In this document: positions 57,021 to 64,000 of the stretch, in pieces | Position numbering within the stretch: position 1 is the stretch's first letter | Layout of the letters: every line of letters begins with the position of its first letter | Origin: an uncultured Bryobacteraceae bacterium | GTDB taxonomy: Bacteria > Acidobacteriota > Terriglobia > Bryobacterales > Bryobacteraceae | Direction of reading: 5' to 3' | Assembly: GCA_938027685.1 (NCBI GenBank) | Contig: CALJAM010000016.1 | Coordinates: forward strand, 1-64,000 | DNA length: 64,000 nucleotides | Notes under the pieces: model-generated | What the model was told of the DNA's origin: nothing | Seen by the model: the letters and a program-made list of their open reading frames with translations, nothing else | The model's database searches: none | Program-made: the position numbers and the translations under genes

Positions 57021-58082
57021 ATGCGGCGGCTTGCTCGGCTTCTGTTGCTGGCCGCGCTCGCCCTTCCTGCACAGCAACGCCTTAGCGTCGACGAGCTCGT
57101 CGCTTTCGTGCGTTCCTCGATCCAACTTCGCCATCCCGACCGTCAGGTGGCCGAGTACCTTAAGAAGATCACGCTGAGCGAGCGGCTCGAGGAGGCGGTC
57201 ATCGAGCGGATCCGTGCCCTGGGGGCCGGTCCGCGCACCCTGGAGGCGTTGGAGGCGCTGCGCGAGAGCTCGAAAAACCTCCCTCCCCCTGCTGCTGTCC
57301 AGCCCAAGCCTGCACCGGCGGCCATCCCGCCGCCCAGCCCGGCCGAGCAACGCCGCATCCTCGAAGCCGTGCAGGAGTACGCGCGCAATTACATCCGCGG
57401 TTTGCCCGACTTCATCTGCACGCAGGTAACCAGGCGGTATGTAGATCCCACGGGACTGGAGTTCTGGAGCCAACAGGACGTCATAACCGCCCGCCTCACT
57501 TACTTCGAGCAGCGCGAGGACTATAAGGTGGTGCTGATCAACAATCGCCCCACCGACATCAGCTACGATCGGCTGGAAGGCGCGACCTCGACCGGCGAAT
57601 TCGGCAGCATGATGCGCGAACTGTTCGCGCCGGAGACGCAGGCGCAATTCCGCTGGGAACGCTGGGCTACGCTGCGCGGGCGCCGCACGCATGTTTTCTC
57701 GTACTTCGTCGAGCAGCCGCGCTCCCGCTGGCGCATCAGTTACCAAAAAACGCTCGAAATCACGCCCGGCTACCGCGGCCTGGTTTACGTGGATGCGGAT
57801 ACGTTGGCCGTGGCTCGCATCACGCTGGAGGCGGTGGGCATCCCGCCGGACTTCCCCATCCAGGAGGCCTCCACGGTGCTGGACTACGATTTCGTGGAAA
57901 TCGCGGGCCGCAAGTACTGGCTGCCGCTGCGCGCCGTCGTGCGGATGCGCGAGGGTAAGCTCCTGCTCCGCAACGACGTGGAGTTCCGCATGTATCGTAA
58001 GTTTGCCGCCGAGGCCACGATCATCTTCGAAACCCCCGAGCCGCTGCCCGAGGATAAGACCAAGGAACAGCCGCCGCAATAG
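57021..58082 (+). CDS. Secreted protein of a Bryobacterales-type family, unknown function
   Basis: The 353-residue protein has a signal peptide (ARLLLLAALALPAQQ). A helical segment and a Pro/Ala-rich linker (residues about 90-115) are followed by a beta-rich domain from NYIRGLPDFICTQVTRRY to LLRNDVEFRMYRKF. The blocks NYIRGLPDFICTQVTRRY and FPIQEASTVLDYDFVEIAGR recur in many paralogues of Solibacteres genomes as I recall; the fold resembles LolA/outer-membrane lipoprotein sorting proteins, an inference. I chose the ATG at 57021, preceded by GAAAG; an in-frame ATG is 18 bases upstream. Confidence 0.7.
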   Translation: MRRLARLLLLAALALPAQQRLSVDELVAFVRSSIQLRHPDRQVAEYLKKITLSERLEEAVIERIRALGAGPRTLEALEALRESSKNLPPPAAVQPKPAPAAIPPPSPAEQRRILEAVQEYARNYIRGLPDFICTQVTRRYVDPTGLEFWSQQDVITARLTYFEQREDYKVVLINNRPTDISYDRLEGATSTGEFGSMMRELFAPETQAQFRWERWATLRGRRTHVFSYFVEQPRSRWRISYQKTLEITPGYRGLVYVDADTLAVARITLEAVGIPPDFPIQEASTVLDYDFVEIAGRKYWLPLRAVVRMREGKLLLRNDVEFRMYRKFAAEATIIFETPEPLPEDKTKEQPPQ

Positions 58083-58107
58083 CCTGCAGCGCGCTACACT
58101 CGATGCC

Positions 58108-59429
58108 ATGCGAAAACGGTTCTTGTGCTTAACACTGTTCGGCCCCGTGCTCCTTTCGGCCGTCGAGCCCATCCTGTTCAACGACGACGGCGCCTGGTGC
58201 TGGTTTCAGGACGAACGCGCCGTGATCCACCGTGGCTGGTTGGTCTTCGCCTCGGTCGCCGCGGGCGCGCACGACCCCGGCCGCCGCGCCGATGTCGAGG
58301 TGCTGGCCTACCATCTGCGCCTGGGCCGGAAGGTCCTCAGCGAGCTTCACGACCGCTTTCAGCTTGACGATCATGATGCGCCGGCCCTCTGGGTCCGACC
58401 CGACGGGCGTTGGCTGGCCGTCTACGCCAAACACGGGTCCGAGAACCGGTTCTACTACCGGCTGTCAATGCGCCCCCATGACCCGACGAGGTGGGGACCT
58501 GAGCTCAGCTTTGTACCCGGCGAAAGCTCGCGCCTCACTTACTCGAATTTATGCTATCTCGCCGATGAAAAGCGGTTGTACAACTTCTTTCGGGGCTTGG
58601 ACGACAGCTTTAAGCCCTCCTACGCCTTCTCGAACGATGCCGGTGAGAGTTGGAAAACCGGCAGGATCATAATCCAGGTGCCGGGTAAGTTCCGTCATCG
58701 ACCGTACGTGAAATACGCGTCGAACGGTAAGGATACGATCCATTTTTTCTACACGGAGGGGCACCCGCGCAATTATGACAATAGCGCGTACCACGTTTAT
58801 TATCGGAACGGTTGCCTGCACCGCTCCGACGGCACGGTAATCCGAAGGCTGGAGGAAGGGTTGAGGGAGCCCGCGGAAGGCACGCGTGTGTTCGCGGAGA
58901 CTCCGACAACGTCGCGCGGGTAAGTGATATTCACATCGACCGATACGGCCGCCCCTACGTAGCCTATTCAGTGCAGAAAGGGGGAGCCGGTCTGCCCGAG
59001 AAAGAGCATGGTGAGGACCACCGCTATCGATACGCCCGTTGGGATGGCTCTCGCTGGCATGACTACGAGATTGCCTACGCCGGCGCTCGCCTGTATGCCG
59101 GGGAAAACGATTACACCGGAAATATTGCGTTGGATCCTGCCGATCCCGATACGGTCTACATATCCACGAATGCGGATCCCCAAACCGGGCGGCCCCTGAT
59201 TAGCCGTCGGGACGGCCGGCGCCACTGGGAGATTTTCCGCTGTACAACCTCGGATGGAGGCAGAAGCTGGCATTGGATCGCACTGACCCGCGATTCGACC
59301 TTCGATAACATTCGCCCCGTTGTTCCCGTGCCCGAAGGGGCGCAGGGCGCCGTTCTGTGGCTGCAGGGCGTCTACCTGAGCTACACGAATTACGACCTGG
59401 ACGTGGTTGGAATCGTTCTGAAAAGATAG
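58108..59429 (+). pseudogene. BNR-repeat secreted protein with a single-base frameshift
   Basis: The first part (58108-58923) begins with a signal peptide and reads NDDGAWCWFQDERAVIHRGW, the start of BNR-4 type secreted proteins (putative glycan hydrolases or lectins). It reaches FA ETPTTSRG and a TAA. The true continuation RGDSDNVARVSDIHIDRYGR is in another frame (58896 on to the stop at 59427-59429). If TTCGCGG at 58891-58897 were TTCCGCGG the two halves would be one frame, so a single C appears lost. Everything else is intact over 440 residues. Assembly error or true decay cannot be told apart here. Confidence 0.75.
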
Positions 59430-59483
59430 CGGCGGCAGCCGAGCACTGGCAGGGGCTGTCGCTCTCCTCGGACGTAGCAGCGG

Positions 59484-61157
59484 TCAGCGTTCGATCTTGT
59501 AAACGAAGATCGAATATCCCGCCTTGGTTATCGGTCTCGTCTCTCGGAAAATTCGATAGTACTCGTGATACTGCGGCTCGAAAAAGTGTCCCGGCAAAAG
59601 CGACGCGCTCACGGCGTAATAGCCGGCCCGGGGCTCGAGCTGCCTTCGGCCGGCGGCCAGTAGGTCGTTCCAGGGCGGCGGAATCAATTCCAGCTCTCGG
59701 TCGTTGAAGTAGGCCCAGGGATTGTCGGTGCCGAAGTAAGAGAGGCGGAGCTTGAGGATCTTCAGCTCATCGAAACGTTTCCGGAGGAGCCGAAGATCCT
59801 GTCCCCAGTCCAGGTTGCTGTCCGCCAAATACCTGAGCCCGTTGTCCGGTCCTCCTATCCAGCGGTTGAAGAAAGAAATGCTGTGCGGGAATATGCTGAG
59901 GGACTCCGCAGCCAGGCCGGTGAGCAGCGCGCCCAGTAGGACGGCACGATGTCGGTGCGCCAGCCGATCGATGGCAAGCCCGCAAATCAGCATCCCGAAG
60001 GGTAGGGCGGGCAATATCAGCCGAATGCCGAGCTGGAGAGTCGAGAGCGAAGCAAGGCCGATGTATAGCGGGCCAGGGGCCAGCCAGAGAAGATCAGCCC
60101 CCGCCATTCGCCGAGTGCGCCAGCGGACCCAAAGCACTGCGAAGCCAAGCAGGAGCAGCACCTGCAGTGCAATCGGAGCCTTGACCGCGAGCGCAGCAAG
60201 GAAGTACCACCGTTCTCCGCGCCGTCGCTGCCGACCCCAGAGGTAAGTCCAATTGCCCGCAGCATTCGCTCGCAGCAGGGAGATTCCGCCCTCCCAAAAG
60301 GGCTCCGGAACAGGAATCCATCTGAATGGCAGGACCGCTTTCCGCAGCAGAGGAGGGATTGCAGGCTCCGATCGCAGTTACTCCAGTTCCTCCCCGGCAA
60401 GACGGCGGGCTTCAAATTGTGAAGCTGCCAACGCCCCGAAGTAAGGAATAGCAAGCACGAGGAGAGTCCCTGTCAGGGCTTGCCGGAGTCGGCGCGGACG
60501 CCTCGAGAGGGCCCGCAGACCGACGATCACGGGCGTTGAAGGGATGAGCACGCTCATGGAGAGTTTGGCGAGCAATGCGACCAGCAAAGCTCCGCCCAAC
60601 AGCGCTGCATTTGCCGGTCCCGGCGCATGCCAATATCGCCAGGCTCGATACCAGAAGAGCAGGTATCCGCATGTGGCTGCCAAGTCGTTCTTGAACAGAG
60701 CCTGGTGACCCAACACCGTAGGCTCCAGGGCAAACGCCAGAGTCAGCAGTACGGCAGTGCGCCCGCCGTCGAGTTGCATGGCCCAACGCCAGAGCAGGAA
60801 TGCGGTGAGAAGGGGGAAAACCAAGAGGGGTATGCGGGCCAGGAAGAAGATGCGTCGGATCTGTGCGGCGTTCATCCGCTCCATCATCAGCAAGGCCAGC
60901 AGCCAGCCGTCCCGTGTCGACCATGCAGGATGGTCCCGGGGAACCGGTAGACCAAGCTGCTTGGGAACCCAGCCTCCCGCGATCTTGATGCCGGGCGGCA
61001 CGTCGCGCGGCGCCAAGCGGTCGTCACCCTCCCAGTACAGGCGCGCCGAAAGCAGGTGCGCAGGTTCGTCTACTGTGACGCCGGTGTGCCAGGCTTGAAA
61101 GATCAAAGCGCCCGCAAGCGCCGCAAGGATCAGGGCCAGCCCGAGGCGCTCCCACAC
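59484..61157 (-). pseudogene. GT39-type membrane glycosyltransferase interrupted by an in-frame TAA
   Basis: Both halves lie in the same frame: the first from 61157 (GTG; a start at 61211 is also open) to LAGEELE, TAA at 60380-60378, then LRSEPAIPPLLRKAVLPFRW through GGISLLRAN to the stop at 59484. The first half has the GT39 signature TVDEPAHLLSARLYW with the catalytic DE pair near the N-terminus; the second carries more helices and the C-terminal ELELIPPPWNDLLAAGR soluble part. About 11 helices in all. CAA to TAA would explain it, as in the GYF_2 gene at 2859. GTG start at 61157 lies 7 bases after the RraA stop. Confidence 0.75.
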
Positions 61158-61164
61158 AGACGGC

Positions 61165-61989
61165 CTAGTCGGGCAGCACGGTGCGGTCAGGCGGGATGCC
61201 GAGCTTCTCATACAGCTTGCGGCGGCCGGCTTTGTCTGAGTCCAGGATCTGGCGCGCGGCGCGAGCCACCTCCTCGGCGTGCTCGCGCGGGACCACGATG
61301 ACGCCGTCGCCGTCCGCCACCACCACGTCGCCGGGACGCACCAGCACCCCTCCGCACATGATCGGTCGGTTCACCGACTCGATTTCGTTGCGGCCCGGCC
61401 TGATGCCCCGTCCGGGACGGCGGTAGTACAGCGGCACCTTTTGCTTAATGATTTCGTCCGTGTCGCGCGCCCCGCCGCTGGTCACGACGCCCACCATGCC
61501 ACGCAGCTTCCAGGAGAGGATGTTGTTAGAGCCGATCGTGCCGGTATCGCCGTCTTCGCCGCCGTCGATCACCAGCACGGTTCCCGGCCGTAGCAGATTC
61601 ACAAAGGGTTCGGGCGAGATTTCGCGGTACCAGGCGGCTTCCCATTGGCGGAATTCCTCCAGCGTCATCTTGGAAGCGCGCTTGTTGGTGGGCACATAGC
61701 GCGCGGTAACCGCGATGCCTGCGATGCGGTGCGTGAAGTTCTCCGTATCGCGCCATAACGGCCGGATCTCCGGATTCATGAGCCCGACGTCCTGCAAACC
61801 CGCGATGTCCATCCCGTCGCTCACGTCGGCCACGCGCAATCCCTCGTAAAGCTTGAGGATGCGCGCGTCTTCCTCCGCCGTCGTCGCGGGTATGCGGATA
61901 AACTCCTTCAGCAGGGGCGTCTGGCCCCAAACGGGCACTGTCAGGAGCACCAGCACAGAGATTTGCAGCCAGATCCTCCGCCCAGCCAT
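61165..61989 (-). CDS. Exported RraA-like protein
   Basis: The 274-residue protein has a signal peptide (RIWLQISVLVLLTVPVWGQ). The RraA / dimethylmenaquinone methyltransferase-like fold is shown by GLRVADVSDGMD, FTHRIAGIAVTARYVP, and VTSGGARDTDEI, which carries the metal-binding Asp. Family members are aldolases, RNase E inhibitors or of unknown activity. An extra insert (ASKMTLEEFRQWEAAWYREI) is present. The AAGGAGG site is 8 bases before the ATG. It precedes the broken GT39 gene. Confidence 0.84.
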   Translation of the reverse strand: MAGRRIWLQISVLVLLTVPVWGQTPLLKEFIRIPATTAEEDARILKLYEGLRVADVSDGMDIAGLQDVGLMNPEIRPLWRDTENFTHRIAGIAVTARYVPTNKRASKMTLEEFRQWEAAWYREISPEPFVNLLRPGTVLVIDGGEDGDTGTIGSNNILSWKLRGMVGVVTSGGARDTDEIIKQKVPLYYRRPGRGIRPGRNEIESVNRPIMCGGVLVRPGDVVVADGDGVIVVPREHAEEVARAARQILDSDKAGRRKLYEKLGIPPDRTVLPD

Positions 61990-62031
61990 GATGCGATCCT
62001 CCTTGGCGAATAATTGCCGATCAAGGCGGGA

Positions 62032-64000
62032 TCAATCCTCGCGGTCGAGCACCTCCCGAACCTTCCGTGCCAGCGTGTCAGGCAGGAACGGCTTTTGCAG
62101 ACAGACGACGTCGGCCGTGGCGACGCCCTGCCGGACCGCGCCATCTTCGGTGTACCCCGTCATGTACATGACTTTCAGGTTCGGGCGCACGTTGCGAAGC
62201 TGTTCAGCCAGCTCGCGCCCATTCATCTCGGGCATTACGACATCGGTCAGCAGCAAGTCGATGCGTCCGGAATACCGCTTCACTAAAGCGAGCGTCTCGG
62301 GGCCGCTGCCTGCCTCCAGCACCTGGTAGCCGTGCTGGACCAACATCTGGCGGACGAGTTTACGCACGCCCGGCTCGTCTTCCACCAGCAGGATCGTCTC
62401 TCCGCCCGGCGGCGTGGGCTCGCTGACCGCTTCGGTGCGTGGTGCGGGCGGCGCGTGATTCGCGCTGGCATGGGGCAGGTAGATGCTGAAGACGCTGCCC
62501 CTGCCGACTTCGCTTTCCACGGTAATTTCGCCGCCGCACTGCTTGACGATGCCGTAGACAATAGAAAGTCCCAGGCCGGTCCCCTTGCCCGGTCCCTTGG
62601 TTGTGAAGAACGGCTCGAACAGGTGGTTGAGGGTCTCCGCATCCATGCCGTGCCCGGTGTCACGCACGCGCATGACCGCCCAGTTTCCGGGGCCGGGCAC
62701 GCCGCGCTCTCCCGCTCCGCGCACCAGGTTGGCCGTCTCGATCGTCACACGCCCGCCGCCCGGCATCGCGTCGCGCGAGTTGATCACTAAATTCATGATT
62801 ACCTGCTCGATCTGCGTGGGGTCCGCGCGCACCTTTCCCAGATCGGGCGCCAGTACGGTCTCCAGCTCGATATCCTGCCCCACCATGCGACGAAGCAGCC
62901 CCACCATGTTGCGCACCACCTCGTTCAGATCCACGAGCACAGGTTGCACCACTTGCCGGCGGCTGAAGGCCAGCAGACGGTCCGTCAAGGCCGATGCCCG
63001 TTCGGCCGCGGCCAGGATTTCTTCCGCGTAGCTCCGCACAGGGTGCTGCGCCGGAAGGTCCATGAGCAGCATGTGGCTGTAAGCGCCGATGATGGTGAGC
63101 AGATTGTTGAAGTCGTGCGCGATGCCCCCTGCCAGGCGCCCTATGGCCTCGATCCTTTGGGACTGTCGCAGTTGCTCTTCCAGGCGCTTGCGTTCGGTGA
63201 TCTCGCGCGCGATGCCCAGCACACCCACCGGCTTGCCGTCTTCGAAGGTCAGATGGCTGCTGACCTCAACCAGTAACCGCCGGCCGTCCTTGGTCCGGAT
63301 GGCGATCTCGTAGGTGGTCGAGCCCTCGCCGCCCAGCTTCCGCACGATCATCTGGCGTGCCAGTTCGAGGTGCTCGGGCACAACGATATCGGAGATGCTC
63401 ATGCCGAGCGCCTCCTCGCGGGTGTAACCGGTGATGCGTTCGGCTGCGCGGTTGATTGAGGTGAAACGGCCCTGTAGATCGTGGGTGTAAACAATGTCGT
63501 TGGCGCTCTCAAAAAGATTGCGGTAACGCTCCTCGCTGGCCCGCAGCGTTTCCTCGGTCCGCTGGCGCTCGAGGATCTCCGCGCGGAGCGCCTCGTTCAC
63601 GCGGGCCAGCTCCGCGGTCCGCTCGCGCACCCGCTCCTCCAGCAACTCGTGCGCACGCGCCAGTTCCTCTTGCGCCTGCCGGCGTTCGCGCACTTCGCGC
63701 TCCAGTGCGAGGTTCATTGCTTCGGCTTCCGTGGCGCGACGCCGGGCGGCCTGTGCCCAGTGGATCGAGAGGGCCACCAGGGTGGCGACGATCAGACCCA
63801 AGCCCGAAACGAGGAAGGGCATTACTAACCAGCGCTTCGTCACCCAGCCTTCTCGCGGCCAGACCCGGATCGCCCATGACCGGCCGCAGGCGCTTAGGAC
63901 GGCTTCTCGAATCCATTCCGGCCCCTGTCGCGGCGAATGCGGCGGATTCAGATAGACGACACGCCCGTCGTCGGCGATCTCAATGACAAAGCCCGCTGTA
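62032..64000 (-). CDS. CHASE-PAS histidine kinase with C-terminal receiver domain, N-terminus cut
   Basis: The frame is open to the right edge, so the true start is outside the window. Visible order: the end of a periplasmic CHASE-type sensor domain ([14 protein letters not shown]), one membrane helix ([20 protein letters not shown]), a coiled coil, a PAS domain ([20 protein letters not shown]), HisKA with the His of [11 protein letters not shown], HATPase ([29 protein letters not shown]), and a receiver domain with Asp in [13 protein letters not shown]. This is a hybrid kinase; no response regulator gene follows in the window. It ends 43 bases before the RraA-like gene. Confidence 0.88.
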   Translation of the reverse strand, partial: TAGFVIEIADDGRVVYLNPPHSPRQGPEWIREAVLSACGRSWAIRVWPREGWVTKRWLVMPFLVSGLGLIVATLVALSIHWAQAARRRATEAEAMNLALEREVRERRQAQEELARAHELLEERVRERTAELARVNEALRAEILERQRTEETLRASEERYRNLFESANDIVYTHDLQGRFTSINRAAERITGYTREEALGMSISDIVVPEHLELARQMIVRKLGGEGSTTYEIAIRTKDGRRLLVEVSSHLTFEDGKPVGVLGIAREITERKRLEEQLRQSQRIEAIGRLAGGIAHDFNNLLTIIGAYSHMLLMDLPAQHPVRSYAEEILAAAERASALTDRLLAFSRRQVVQPVLVDLNEVVRNMVGLLRRMVGQDIELETVLAPDLGKVRADPTQIEQVIMNLVINSRDAMPGGGRVTIETANLVRGAGERGVPGPGNWAVMRVRDTGHGMDAETLNHLFEPFFTTKGPGKGTGLGLSIVYGIVKQCGGEITVESEVGRGSVFSIYLPHASANHAPPAPRTEAVSEPTPPGGETILLVEDEPGVRKLVRQMLVQHGYQVLEAGSGPETLALVKRYSGRIDLLLTDVVMPEMNGRELAEQLRNVRPNLKVMYMTGYTEDGAVRQGVATADVVCLQKPFLPDTLARKVREVLDRED

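Overview
The window is a high-GC bacterial chromosome segment with dense, short-spaced genes. It most resembles an acidobacterium of the Bryobacterales (Solibacteres) type. Pointers to this are the complete alternative complex III (actABCDEF) joined to a caa3 oxidase, many small secreted proteins of lineage-restricted type (for example at 57021-58082, 8534-8830 and the fragment at 1-179), secreted sugar-degrading and BNR-type proteins, and a MshEN-glycosyltransferase fusion. The taxonomic call is an inference from gene content; no rRNA or tRNA gene is visible. Both ends cut a gene.

Layout. 0-8 kb: cut secreted protein, GNAT + menC pair, a GYF_2 membrane protein broken by a stop, a TrmO-FmdE fusion, then a minus-strand run (TPR protein, MacB-type permease, MgtC/DUF4010 protein, DUF1932 dehydrogenase). 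8.5-15.6 kb: two secreted proteins, the pyrimidine operon pyrR-pyrB-pyrC and a UPF0182 membrane protein. 15.6-16.3 kb: remains of a HEPN/MNT toxin-antitoxin pair. 16.3-20.2 kb: yggX, a Tat-type aldo/keto reductase and a heparinase II/III-like lyase. 20.3-26.7 kb: pheST, guaB, a PilZ protein and an exported RidA-like protein. 27-30 kb: an outer-membrane protein plus a cyclic-di-GMP-type glycosyltransferase, probably an exopolysaccharide locus. 30.3-38.6 kb: rarA with an SPOUT methyltransferase, YdcF, a LytTR regulator, inositol-phosphate synthase, an epimerase, a sodium:solute symporter and an orphan Flp pilin. 39-40.8 kb: selD and pyrF.

40.7-52.6 kb is one twelve-gene minus-strand operon, actABCDEF-(small protein)-sco-ctaC-ctaD-ctaE-ctaF. 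Most neighbours overlap by 4-11 bases. It carries electrons from (mena)quinol through alternative complex III and cytochrome c to an A2-type caa3 oxidase. A good sigma-70-like promoter with a perfect palindrome in its spacer precedes actA. menC upstream fits a menaquinone-based chain. 52.8-64 kb: secreted or periplasmic catabolic proteins (GH42-like, SGNH hydrolase, BNR protein, RraA-like), a GT39-type membrane glycosyltransferase and a CHASE/PAS histidine kinase with a receiver domain.

The most notable points are: selD reads through an in-frame TGA at the catalytic Cys position, followed at the right distance by a SECIS-like hairpin, so SelD is itself a predicted selenoprotein; the TrmO-FmdE fusion; the MshEN-GT2 fusion beside an XagA-like outer-membrane protein; and five genes broken by point changes (two CAA-to-TAA type stops, two single-base frameshifts, one multi-stop relic). 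I found no CRISPR array, insertion sequence, phage, tRNA or rRNA.
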